13,872 nucleotides of DNA from an uncultured Lachnospiraceae bacterium (GTDB lineage: Bacteria > Bacillota > Clostridia > Lachnospirales > Lachnospiraceae): assembly GCA_900550235.1 (NCBI GenBank), contig URRQ01000048.1, positions 1 through 13,872 on the forward strand, written 5' to 3'. The stretch's first letter is position 1; each line of letters begins with the position of its first letter. A model generated the notes under the pieces. That model searched no databases and was not told the origin of the DNA. It worked only from the letters and a program-made list of their open reading frames with translations. This document shows positions 1 through 7,120 of this stretch, piece after piece. The translations under genes and the position numbers were made by a program.

Positions 1-17
1 GACTTTCACCTGTTAGA

Positions 18-180
18 GCGCGCCCATGGCGCGCAAACATAAAAAAGAATGTGCACTGCACATTCTCTGCGCGCGAGCGGTTGCGAAGCAATAATTTCCT
101 ATCCGCGAGCTGTGCATTCTCGCACGAAGTGTGTTTTTTATGGGATAGGATTCCGGAGGAATTTCCTATCCCATAAAAAA
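18..180. repeat. Intergenic palindrome cluster
   Basis: No gene is seen in 1-360; the first 180 bases are packed with inverted repeats. GCGCGCC-CAT-GGCGCGC lies at 18-34. GAATGTGCA-C-TGCACATTC, a 19-base near-perfect palindrome, lies at 47-65. A 17-bp perfect inverted repeat occupies 134-150 and 164-180 around a 13-base loop. The 12-mer AATTTCCTATCC occurs twice in direct orientation (93-104 and 160-171). The large inverted repeat has its T-run on the 5' side and its A-run on the 3' side on either strand, the opposite of a rho-independent terminator. This looks more like a dispersed intergenic repeat (REP- or MITE-like) than a gene end, but copy number cannot be judged from one window. Confidence 0.6.
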
Positions 181-236
181 ACCGCAAATAATTTACTAAG
201 ACCTATTTTTAAGTCTTATAGTAAACTATTTACGGT
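175..236 (-). terminator. Terminator of the flavin oxidoreductase gene
   Basis: Read on the minus strand, a long imperfect hairpin (ACCG, AAATA, TTTACT and AAGAC blocks pairing with their complements, with two mismatches and a two-base bulge) is followed directly by seven T residues (181 down to 175). It lies about 125 bases past the stop codon of the oxidoreductase. The T-run is shared with the base of the neighbouring inverted repeat at 134-180. Confidence 0.7.
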
Positions 237-360
237 AGTTTGTAGAAACGTCCACCCAATTGTGAACTTATATAAGATACATAATTTCTACATGATATCA
301 CATATCTTTTTTAATATCAAATGTTTTTTATTTCTCTTCATTAAAATATTTTATAACACC

Positions 361-2307
361 TTAAAGTGTACGTGCGTATTCATATCCTTCCGAAATTGCA
401 TCTTTAATATTTCCCAGTTTTTTGCAATCGCCAAGAACAGCATATGAAATTCCGGCATCTTCCAATTGCTCTTGCAATGTAACATTTGGGCGGTAACCCA
501 TAGCCAAAACCAATGTATCCGCATCTGTAATCTGATAATCAACACCGTCCTTGGAGTATTGGATCGTGTCGTTACTTACTTCTTCGACTTTCGCATCACA
601 GATGATTTGGATTCCTTTTTCCATCATTCTCTGAACAAGAAGACTTCTTCCCGGACCACTTTCATTTGCCATAATCTCGTGAGCCATCTCGATCAAAATA
701 ATTTCTCGATTTCTCGGAAAACGATCGTTCAAGATCGGCGCAAGATAATCTGCTGTCTCACAGCCAACAGAACCACCACCAATGATGACAATTTTACGTC
801 CCGGAAATTTTCTTCCATACAGAACATCATCTGCAGTCATATAATCTTTGAACTCGGTCATAAAAGATGGAACGATTGGTGTAGAGCCTCCGCATAAGAT
901 AATTTCATAATCCGCGTACTGCTCTTTGATTGCTTCAAGAGTAATTTCTGTATTTAACAAAACTTCCACGCCTGCCTGCTCCAATTTATGAGCCTGATAT
1001 TTGATCAATTGTGTCAAATCTTGTTTTGCAATCGGAACTGCAGCGATTCGAACCGTTCCACCTAAAGCATCCTGCTTATCTGCAAGTACAACATGATGTC
1101 CACGTTTTGCAGCAACAAAAGCAGCTTCCATTCCTGCCGGTCCTCCTCCGATTACGAGAACATTTTTCTTTGTGTCTGCCGGTAAAAGTGTATCCTCATT
1201 TTCCAGCTCAAAGGATGGATTTACTGTGCAGGAAACACGTTTACCAAACATGATACCATTTAGACAGCGAAGACATCCAATACATGGACGAATCTCATCA
1301 ATTTTTCCTGCTTGCGCCTTATTGCAGAACTCTGGTTCACACAAATTTGCACGTCCAATCATGCAAATATCAGCTTTGCCATTGGCAATCAATTCTTCTG
1401 CAATCCACGGTTCTGTAATTCTTCCTACTGTTGCAACCGGAATCGATACATATTTTTTGATTTCAGCAGATAAAGCGCTGTGGGAACCCATTTTTGTTCC
1501 AGGCGCAGGAATAGAGCTTCCACGCTTGATCGTTGTTCCACCAGATACATGGAGCATATCAACTCCCGCTTTTTCCAACTGTTTTGAAACATAAATTGCA
1601 TCATTTAAGTTTAATCCACCATCCGAATACTCATCTCCGGAAATACGCACATCAATGATGAAATCGGAACCGCATGTTTTACGAACTTCTCGAATCACTT
1701 CTAAAGTCAATCTCAAACGACCATTGATATCTCCACCGTACTCATCTGTACGTTTATTATAAAGAGGAGAGAGGAAACCGCCTAATAATCCATGTGCATG
1801 CGCCGCATGAATCTCAACTCCGTCTGCACCGGCTTTTTTCACTCGTAATGCAGCCTCACCAAACTGTTTGATGATTGTATGTAATTCTTCCACAGTTACC
1901 GGTCTTGGCGCTTCTTTTGCATAGTATGGTCCGACAAAAGAAGGAGCAATCAAACGTGGAGTTCCCGGAATCGGAAATGCCATATATGCCGGATGAAATA
2001 GCTGAGGCAAAATTTTTGTTCCATATTGATGAACGGCATCCGTCAATTTCTTCCACCCCGGAATAAAACTATCGTCTGCAATAGACATATCTCCCGGAAG
2101 ATATACATACGTTGGCTCTACTGTCGTAACCTCTGTAACGATCAGACCGACACCACCTTTTGCGCGTGCTGCATAGTGTTTCACAAGCGCATCCGTCACA
2201 TAACCCTTATCAGCTAAGTTTGTTGAAATCGGTGGCATAAATACACGATTTTTTATTGTAGTTTCTCCTATTTTAATTGGAGAGAAGAGATTAGGATATT
2301 GATTCAT
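361..2307 (-). CDS. NADH:flavin oxidoreductase, Old Yellow Enzyme/FAD fusion (BaiCD/BaiH and 2,4-dienoyl-CoA reductase type)
   Basis: This 648-aa protein matches the length and order of the family that reduces activated C=C bonds: an N-terminal FMN-binding TIM barrel (about 1-335), an iron-sulfur cysteine cluster, then an FAD/NAD(P)H module. Visible motifs are HAAHAHG at 167-173 followed by FLSPLYNKRTDEYGG (178-192), four cysteines at 342, 345, 348 and 360, and two dinucleotide-binding glycine motifs, VIGGGPAG (385-392) and IIGGGSVG (508-515). The cysteine spacing CX2CX2CX11C is tighter than the usual CX2CX3CX11C of E. coli FadH and resembles trimethylamine dehydrogenase. The start has GGAGGAAATTAATT upstream. 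Relatives act on bile-acid 3-oxo intermediates, enoates, dienoyl-CoAs and cinnamates; the sequence alone does not identify the substrate. An AraC regulator is just upstream on the same strand, separated by that gene's terminator, and could control this gene. It is cytosolic, with no signal peptide or membrane segment. Confidence 0.93.
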   Translation of the reverse strand: MNQYPNLFSPIKIGETTIKNRVFMPPISTNLADKGYVTDALVKHYAARAKGGVGLIVTEVTTVEPTYVYLPGDMSIADDSFIPGWKKLTDAVHQYGTKILPQLFHPAYMAFPIPGTPRLIAPSFVGPYYAKEAPRPVTVEELHTIIKQFGEAALRVKKAGADGVEIHAAHAHGLLGGFLSPLYNKRTDEYGGDINGRLRLTLEVIREVRKTCGSDFIIDVRISGDEYSDGGLNLNDAIYVSKQLEKAGVDMLHVSGGTTIKRGSSIPAPGTKMGSHSALSAEIKKYVSIPVATVGRITEPWIAEELIANGKADICMIGRANLCEPEFCNKAQAGKIDEIRPCIGCLRCLNGIMFGKRVSCTVNPSFELENEDTLLPADTKKNVLVIGGGPAGMEAAFVAAKRGHHVVLADKQDALGGTVRIAAVPIAKQDLTQLIKYQAHKLEQAGVEVLLNTEITLEAIKEQYADYEIILCGGSTPIVPSFMTEFKDYMTADDVLYGRKFPGRKIVIIGGGSVGCETADYLAPILNDRFPRNREIILIEMAHEIMANESGPGRSLLVQRMMEKGIQIICDAKVEEVSNDTIQYSKDGVDYQITDADTLVLAMGYRPNVTLQEQLEDAGISYAVLGDCKKLGNIKDAISEGYEYARTL

Positions 2308-2391
2308 AATTAATTTCCTCCGAATAAGTTTTCTTATATTCTAATATAAATAGAGAAAATTATCCTCTCGTGAAAAAGATACTATCCGTCA

Positions 2392-2417
2392 TAATTTGTC
2401 ATTTATTTAACAAATTA
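2392..2417. promoter_or_regulatory. Candidate operator upstream of the oxidoreductase
   Basis: TAATTTGT and ACAAATTA form a perfect 8-bp inverted repeat with a 10-base spacer, about 85 bases upstream of the oxidoreductase start and downstream of the AraC gene's terminator. Its position suits a binding site for the neighbouring regulator or another factor. AraC proteins more often bind direct repeats, so the assignment is tentative. I could not pick a convincing -35/-10 pair here. Confidence 0.35.
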
Positions 2418-2422
2418 CGAGT

Positions 2423-2456
2423 AAAAAAAGAAAAATAGGACATATAATGCCCTATT
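2423..2456 (-). terminator. Terminator of the AraC-family regulator gene
   Basis: On the minus strand AATAGGGCA and TGTCCTATT form a 9-bp stem (one G-U pair) with loop TTATA, followed by TTTCTTTTTTT. It starts 14 bases past the regulator's stop codon, so the regulator and the downstream oxidoreductase are probably separate transcripts. Confidence 0.8.
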
Positions 2457-2469
2457 CTGGAAATCTGAT

Positions 2470-3558
2470 TTATTTTGTAATGGGACGAATCTGAATGCAT
2501 ACCCGCTCCCCTTTTTGTGTATAATGAAATTCTTGCGTATCTTGATGGGCAAGCGTAAGTAACATTGTATCTCCCTGTTTCTCAATTGTCATCTCTTTAG
2601 ACCGGTAGATGCATTCTCCCTGTTCCTCCAACTGAAAAGCATGCTCCATCAATTCCTTTTGTTCTTTTGTAAACTCCATTGGCTGTGCATCATTTTCTGA
2701 AAGAGGCTGCAAATTTTTAAGAAAACGTTTCCGATAAGTGCTGGGAGTTATCCCATAAAGCTCCTTAAAAATCTGCGTATACGCTTTGGAATTTGGCATC
2801 CCACACCTTCCAGAGATTTCTTCGATGGAAATTTTACATTCTAACAGGTCTTCCAACGATTCGCGGACACGTACATAGGAAAGATATTTTACAAACGGAA
2901 GCCCCGTGAAACGATTGAACAGTCTGGAAGTGTAACTGTTGCTAAACGATAACGTCTTGGCAATGTCCGAAAGATGAATATCTTCATTGTAATGTTGATC
3001 TATATAGCGTATTGCCTTGATGTAGTTTTCATGATGAATGGAGGCTACCGGTAATTTTTCAAAAGAATGACTTTGTTCTTTCTTCGTGATGCACAAGATT
3101 TTCATCATAATCTCATTTAATTCAAATAAATCTGTTCCCTCATCTCTGTCACCTTGTAACAATAAAATAATCAGTTTTCGCAATTCTTCCTTTAATAAAA
3201 ATAAAAGCTGCGGGTTCGTTTCGTTATTACAGATTGTCGTGAAAAACACATGCTCGCAAGAACCAAGTAGTGTTTCCGGAATACGATCGAAATCGATATG
3301 CAAGATTAAGATCACGCTATCCGGATCCATCTTCTTCAAAATATGGATTTCATTTGGTGCAATTACGACCAATTCTTGTTCACGAAGAACATAAGATACA
3401 TGTTCTGTAACCACTTCATAACTACCTTTTAAAACAAAAGAAATTTCCAAACTTGTCTGTCTGGAAAATACTTTTCGGTCAAAACTGTTCATGCTTAAGC
3501 TTAATGGATGATTATATTTTTGTCCCGAAAAATCATAATAATAATTCATATTCTGCAT
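2470..3558 (-). CDS. AraC-family transcriptional regulator with a C-terminal extension
   Basis: This is a 362-aa regulator. Residues about 25-95 resemble the cupin-like sensor half of AraC proteins (LEISFVLKGSYEVV, then LVVIAPNEIHIL). Residues about 181-280 form the double helix-turn-helix DNA-binding domain: the first helices include IHLSDIAKTLSFSNSYTSRLF (split as 194-203 and 204-214), and the second carries the conserved region GMPNSKAYTQIFKELYGITP (253-272) and YRKRF. GGAGG lies eight bases before the ATG. The last ~75 residues after the DNA-binding domain (about 288-362) are unusual, because most family members end soon after the second helix-turn-helix; I recognise no domain there. By position it probably controls the adjacent oxidoreductase gene in response to a small molecule, but that is inference. 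Confidence 0.92.
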   Translation of the reverse strand: MQNMNYYYDFSGQKYNHPLSLSMNSFDRKVFSRQTSLEISFVLKGSYEVVTEHVSYVLREQELVVIAPNEIHILKKMDPDSVILILHIDFDRIPETLLGSCEHVFFTTICNNETNPQLLFLLKEELRKLIILLLQGDRDEGTDLFELNEIMMKILCITKKEQSHSFEKLPVASIHHENYIKAIRYIDQHYNEDIHLSDIAKTLSFSNSYTSRLFNRFTGLPFVKYLSYVRVRESLEDLLECKISIEEISGRCGMPNSKAYTQIFKELYGITPSTYRKRFLKNLQPLSENDAQPMEFTKEQKELMEHAFQLEEQGECIYRSKEMTIEKQGDTMLLTLAHQDTQEFHYTQKGERVCIQIRPITK

Positions 3559-3600
3559 GTTTTTCCTCCATACAGCTAGTATATCCTTCGTTTATTCTCC

Positions 3601-3981
3601 CTAGCCATCGCTTCTTTTGAATTTATATTTTCCTTTTCCGTAGCCGGATACCGCTTCAATAATATCTGTCTGCACCAAGTTAGAAAGAAGTTTGGAAGCA
3701 CCTGAACTTTTAAGTTCCAAAAGTTCCATAACCGCACTTCTCCCAAATACTCCATCAAAACCAAACTTCTCAAAAAGTCTATGGATATGGACATTCGTTT
3801 TTACCGAAAATGTGCTGCCTTTTTCAGAAAATACACTTTCAATATCCACTTTTTCATTTTCAATGTCCACTTTCAGCTCTCCAATGTCCACTTTTTTATC
3901 AGTCAAACGTCCACTTATATGCAGATTTCGATTATGAAGCTCATTATTTTCGTTTAAGAGTAGGCAACTTGCAATAATGCT
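3601..3981 (-). pseudogene. C-terminal remnant of a Fic-type or RecG-like ATP-binding protein
   Basis: The frame is open from an in-frame TAG (3982-3984) to the stop at 3601 but has no ATG and no ribosome site; the best alternative start is TTG at 3906. The last ~60 residues (VHIHRLFEKFGFDGVFGRSAV... to GKGKYKFK) look like the winged helix that ends many Firmicute Fic-family and 'putative DNA-binding/RecG-like' proteins, including the closing pattern 'IEAVSGYGKGKY'. Before it lies a low-complexity linker in which KVDI recurs every seven residues three times. The enzymatic N-terminal domain is missing. It sits between the TOPRIM gene and the AraC gene, 42 bases before the AraC start. I read it as debris of a deleted gene; a short expressed DNA-binding protein is less likely. 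Confidence 0.55.
3832..3894 (-). repeat. 21-bp tandem repeat, three copies
   Basis: Three consecutive 21-base units on the minus strand begin AAAGTGGACATTG (the third has GATATT). They encode KVDI(G/E) with a seven-residue period in the linker of the gene remnant. Unit length is a multiple of three, so copy-number change would keep the frame. Confidence 0.75.
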
Positions 3982-4048
3982 CTATAATGTGACCATGACA
4001 AAAGTTTTCCGAATTGTTTACACACTATGTCGACAATCTCAAGTTTTT

Positions 4049-4789
4049 CTAATTCTCAAGTATTTTCTCTTCTCCCAAATACTGAAAAGGCAAAAACAAC
4101 TGATTTAAAGATGCTGATTTTGACCAATCAATTTTAGAAATAAACACGCCAAATGACCTCATTGCCTTTTTAGGATATCGAACGCTAAAGAATGTTCCTA
4201 CTGTAGCTTTATTAGCATTATTTATCTGATTCAAATCCGGAACCAGTCCCATTTTTAGAGTTTCAACAAACTGTTCCACTTCTTGAATTAAAACAGTTTC
4301 TTCCGGAATATCATTCAGTGCGTCGATTATTACTCTTTCCAGCGCACCTTTTTCATTTGTTGGAATGATTAGAAGATATGTATATATACCCTTCTCCTGT
4401 CCAAATGAATCTTTAATGACATTCTCTTTCCAGCAATTGCTCTCGACAGATATCTGCTCAAGAGCATCATTGATTTGATTTTTAATCTTTGCATCCGATG
4501 CTTCATCTCTGTCAGTAATAACCATGAGTGAAAATATATCTTTCTCAATGACCATCTGATTAACACGATGTTGTTCTACGAAATGCGCAAATTTACCGTT
4601 ACCACCGACACCACATAAGACAACCTGATTTCCATTTTTAGAAAGACTCTCGATATACTCATGTTCATCAAGCGGCTCAATTCCCAGCATATTCTCTTTC
4701 TCATGCTTCCAGCCATATACATTCTGTAAGTAATAACTTATCAGCTGTACATCCGAAATGCCTTCTACAAGTATCAATTCTGTCATCAT
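4049..4789 (-). CDS. Stand-alone TOPRIM-domain protein, DUF3226-like (probable effector nuclease of the ATPase/TOPRIM pair)
   Basis: This is a 246-aa soluble protein. Its N terminus has the TOPRIM pattern: LILVEGISDV with the catalytic-type glutamate at residue 9, a glycine-rich segment GVGGNGK (60-66), and the acidic pair ITDRDE with Asp93 and Asp95. These are the metal-binding positions of TOPRIM nucleases and OLD-family proteins. The length and 'VEGISD' opening fit the DUF3226 group; I recognise no domain in the C-terminal third. The start overlaps the ATPase stop (TATGATGA, four bases shared), with GAGGTG five bases upstream inside the ATPase gene, so the two are translationally coupled. 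In split OLD-like defence systems such as PARIS, the ATPase holds the TOPRIM partner and releases or activates it on infection; the same is inferred here. No terminator is evident downstream. Confidence 0.82.
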   Translation of the reverse strand: MMTELILVEGISDVQLISYYLQNVYGWKHEKENMLGIEPLDEHEYIESLSKNGNQVVLCGVGGNGKFAHFVEQHRVNQMVIEKDIFSLMVITDRDEASDAKIKNQINDALEQISVESNCWKENVIKDSFGQEKGIYTYLLIIPTNEKGALERVIIDALNDIPEETVLIQEVEQFVETLKMGLVPDLNQINNANKATVGTFFSVRYPKKAMRSFGVFISKIDWSKSASLNQLFLPFQYLGEEKILEN

Positions 4790-5901
4790 AGGCGCACCTC
4801 GAATTCAAACACTTTTCTGTTCTCGTATACATACTTGCCCGTAACATTTCGCGCAACTATATTACTACCGTTATTGTCATCAACTTTTTTAAGTGTAATA
4901 ACTTTTATCGGATCGTTGTTAGCATTATTATTTTCATAATTACCATATCGCAAAATTGCATCAATGGCCTCTATGCTATGTGTCGCAATAAATAATTGAA
5001 CATTCAGTTTGTTTGCCAGCGCAAATACAACCGGGAACAATATATCATAATATTTTTTGTGTAACCCTGTTTCGATCTCATCAATCAGCAATATAGAATC
5101 TGCAGCATTAAATAGTTTATTGAGAATATACAATATCTTTTTAATACCATCACCATAAACAGAGAAAGGCATATTCACGCCGTCCTTGGTGATAATAGAT
5201 TCCAAATAAGTTCCGTCATCCGCTTTAGTATAACAAATATCTGCAATGGAATTGTCAAACTGTCTTAAAATGTCAATTGCTAACTTTTTATATTCCGGAT
5301 TATCTACAATATTCTGGAGCAAATCATAACGTAGATGACCAAAAGACGAGATATAATGCACTTCCTTTTTTAAAATAAATCCTGGGATTCCCTTATCCAA
5401 GGATGTACAGCGAATCTCTTTTTCTACAGTTTTCTTTCCTGCTTGGGTAATAATCCTTCCTGCAAAGACTTTTGCAGTTTCAGGAATAACCGTTGTTGTT
5501 CTTCTATACTCATTCTTCTGGCGTGCTGACAATGTTGATATTTGAAGAGCATCCTCGCCGGAAACTGTCTTTTCTCGACCGTTCAGTTCGAACTTCAGGA
5601 AACCTTTATTACTAAATGCATAAATATCAAATTCCAAAAAATCATTGCCTTGCACTTTATTAAACATTTTGATAAAGGAAGTATAAAAGCTACTGTTCGG
5701 ATTAAGTACAGTTCTTTGATTTATTACATTTTTAATAGAACTTAACTGCGATTTAGCGAATAACAACTGTATTGCTTCCAAGAATGTTGTTTTACCACTA
5801 TTGTTATCTCCTACAATAAGATTAATATTAGAAAACTCCGAAATCTCTAATTTCTGAATGCCCCTAAACTTAGTTATGTCTATTGAATTAATAAATGCCA
5901 T
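4786..5901 (-). CDS. AAA15/OLD-type ABC-like ATPase
   Basis: This is a 371-aa ATPase of the RecF/SMC-like AAA15/AAA21 group. It opens with IDITKFRGIQKLEI, typical of these proteins, followed by Walker A GDNNSGKTT (31-39). An ABC-signature-like SVYGDGIKKI lies at 247-256, Walker B ILLIDEIETGLH at 270-281 (Asp274, Glu275), and the switch histidine in IATHS at 305-309. All key residues are present, so it should be active. There is no C-terminal TOPRIM domain, unlike one-piece OLD or GajA proteins; that function is supplied by the next gene. The start is two bases past the regulator's stop and uses AAGGAGATG inside that gene. In characterised relatives the ATPase forms the sensing or scaffolding assembly of an anti-phage complex. 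A housekeeping DNA-repair role is possible but less likely given the partner. Confidence 0.9.
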   Translation of the reverse strand: MAFINSIDITKFRGIQKLEISEFSNINLIVGDNNSGKTTFLEAIQLLFAKSQLSSIKNVINQRTVLNPNSSFYTSFIKMFNKVQGNDFLEFDIYAFSNKGFLKFELNGREKTVSGEDALQISTLSARQKNEYRRTTTVIPETAKVFAGRIITQAGKKTVEKEIRCTSLDKGIPGFILKKEVHYISSFGHLRYDLLQNIVDNPEYKKLAIDILRQFDNSIADICYTKADDGTYLESIITKDGVNMPFSVYGDGIKKILYILNKLFNAADSILLIDEIETGLHKKYYDILFPVVFALANKLNVQLFIATHSIEAIDAILRYGNYENNNANNDPIKVITLKKVDDNNGSNIVARNVTGKYVYENRKVFEFEVRL

Positions 5902-5903
5902 TA

Positions 5904-6230
5904 TTATTCATCTCCTTCCACACTCTCAAAACTTATCACGAGTCTTGTATGTGTAGCTACCGCAATCTTCTGCAGAGTTTCTATCCTAGGAACAACCTTA
6001 CCATTTTGGATTTTACTGATGTTAGATTGAGACATATTTGTAACTCGGCACAAATCTTCCTGTGTTAAATTATTCTCATCCAATACTCTTTGTATTTCCT
6101 CAGATACGCTATTCAACACTTCTCTCAAAGTATCCTCAGATGTATCTATCTTTGTTTCTGTTGGTTCAGTAACCGGTTTCTTTAGGTTATTAATTTGCTC
6201 AAATATAGAATTCATATCTCCAATATTCAT
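5904..6230 (-). CDS. XRE-family (HTH_3) regulator leading the ATPase/TOPRIM operon
   Basis: This is a 108-aa protein. Residues about 55-92 are a Cro/C1-type helix-turn-helix (LTQEDLCRVTNMSQSNISKI then VPRIETLQKIA), followed by a short beta-strand-like tail (TRLVISFE) as seen in HigA-like antitoxin regulators. The first ~50 residues are a polar extension without a recognised domain. AAGGAGG precedes the ATG by about eight bases. It is the first gene of the operon, and the upstream DNA carries three evenly spaced palindromes, one overlapping the probable -10 element, so negative autoregulation is likely. It could also act as an antitoxin-like partner of the ATPase/TOPRIM proteins, but nothing in the sequence proves that. 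Confidence 0.88.
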   Translation of the reverse strand: MNIGDMNSIFEQINNLKKPVTEPTETKIDTSEDTLREVLNSVSEEIQRVLDENNLTQEDLCRVTNMSQSNISKIQNGKVVPRIETLQKIAVATHTRLVISFESVEGDE

Positions 6231-6248
6231 AATAACAGCCTCCTTTTA

Positions 6249-6341
6249 TGTTAAGTATAACATATTTCTTTTAAAATATACACAAAATTGTTATATATGA
6301 CATATTTTAAATTATCAATTACTATATTGTCATTAATAACA
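6249..6341 (-). promoter_or_regulatory. Operator array and promoter of the XRE/ATPase/TOPRIM operon
   Basis: Three 14-bp inverted repeats share the pattern TGTYA-N4-TRACA: TGTTAAGTATAACA (6249-6262), TGTTATATATGACA (6289-6302) and TGTCATTAATAACA (6328-6341). Their centres are 40 and 39 bp apart, close to whole helical turns. A half-site TGTCA at 6368-6372 followed by a degraded partner is centred 40 bp further on. On the minus strand the first operator contains TATACT, a good -10 element, about 25 bases before the start codon; the -35 is weak. Bound regulator would cover the -10 box. The regulator is almost certainly the XRE protein directly downstream. Confidence 0.7.
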
Positions 6342-6397
6342 TATTATCAAAATTTATGCAACGGAATTGTCACGCATCATACCAACACATTAATGCT

Positions 6398-6443
6398 AAA
6401 AAAGGGCACTTTCTGAAAGATTTTTCTTTCAAAAAGTGCCCTT
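6398..6443 (-). terminator. Strong terminator of metG
   Basis: A 42-base hairpin lies 40 bases past the metG stop: an 11-bp stem (AAGGGCACTTT and its complement), one mismatch, a 7-bp stem (TGAAAGA and its complement) and a four-base loop. A T-run follows on the minus strand (6403 down to 6398). It separates metG from the XRE/ATPase/TOPRIM operon, which therefore depends on its own promoter. Confidence 0.88.
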
Positions 6444-6483
6444 AATAATCAAATTGTTGTCAAATCACAAAAACTTCTTGCTC

Positions 6484-6966
6484 TTAGTACAATTTTGCTC
6501 CTGCCGGAATGTGATCATCAAGGATCAGAACGTTCAGTCCTTCTCTTCCTTCTACAAGGTGTGTAGCGGAGATGATCATACCGCAAGAATCAATTCCCAT
6601 CATCTTACGTGGTGGAAGGTTTGTGATTGCAAGTAATGTCTTTCCTACTAAGAATTCTGGCTCATAGTAGTCGTGAATTCCGCTTAAAATCACACGATCT
6701 ACGCCACTTCCGTCGTCTAATACGAACTTCAGAAGCTTCTTAGATTTTGGAACTGCTTCACATTCTTTTACCTTTACAGCACGGAAATCTGACTTGCTAA
6801 ATGTATCGAAATCAACCATGTCTTCGAATAATGGTTCTACTTCTACATTAGAGAAATCAATCTTTTCTGCCATGTCAGATGTAGCGGTAAATGTTGCAAC
6901 AGATTTTGCCGGAGCAGACTGTGCAGCATTGTTAGCTTCATTCTTTGCGGCTCCCATGCTCTTCAT
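6484..6966 (-). CDS. metG: C-terminal tRNA-binding domain of methionyl-tRNA synthetase, cut off from the catalytic part
   Basis: This is a 160-aa fragment. After an Ala/Ser-rich linker (about 5-35), residues 52-160 form the EMAP/Trbp111-type OB fold found at the C terminus of many bacterial MetRS enzymes: FSKSDFRAVKVKECEAVPKS, KLLKFVLDDGSG, VILSGIHDYYEP, ITNLPPRKMMGIDSCGM and the closing IPAGAKLY. A full MetRS is about 640-680 aa, and neither the catalytic HIGH/KMSKS core nor the anticodon domain is present. The frame upstream of the ATG is open for only 33 bases before a TAG (7000-7002), and there is no clear ribosome site, so expression is uncertain. The mobile element's integrase end begins within the next ~130 bases, so insertion probably separated this domain from the enzyme. 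It could survive as a Trbp111-like protein or be a pseudogene. Confidence 0.8.
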   Translation of the reverse strand: MKSMGAAKNEANNAAQSAPAKSVATFTATSDMAEKIDFSNVEVEPLFEDMVDFDTFSKSDFRAVKVKECEAVPKSKKLLKFVLDDGSGVDRVILSGIHDYYEPEFLVGKTLLAITNLPPRKMMGIDSCGMIISATHLVEGREGLNVLILDDHIPAGAKLY

Positions 6967-7083
6967 TGTCGGGAGCTTGCAGCGAGATTTTATATATATC
7001 TATTTGCCTCTACGCTTCTCTATTCTTCAAGCTTCTAATAATCTACATTTTTATATAACTCTACAACTTTTATTACAAGTTAC

Positions 7084-7120
7084 CACCAATTTGGTGTAAA
7101 AGTGGTGCAGTTGTTGGTGT
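7084..7120. repeat. Candidate integrase arm sites at the left end
   Basis: CACCAATTTGGTG (7084-7096) is a perfect 13-base palindrome. TTGGTGT occurs at 7091-7097 and again at 7114-7120, with GTGGTGC between them. The longer form TTGGTGTAAAA (7091-7101) recurs inverted at 8449-8459 in the xis-int gap. Short repeats at the element end next to the integrase gene suit arm-type Int or Xis binding sites; this is inference from position and repetition. Confidence 0.4.

Noticed and set aside
134..180. 17-bp inverted repeat as a bidirectional terminator
   Set aside because: T's precede and A's follow the stem on both strands, opposite to what a rho-independent terminator needs. It is kept as a repeat.
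241..312. TGTAGAAA/TTTCTACA and GATAT-CAC-ATATC inverted repeats as a regulatory site
   Set aside because: They are short, AT-rich and without a gene start to control; chance occurrence is likely.
49..447. Plus-strand 132-codon ORF
   Set aside because: It runs through palindromes and into the antisense of the oxidoreductase; its composition is Phe/Ile/Asn-rich with no ribosome site.
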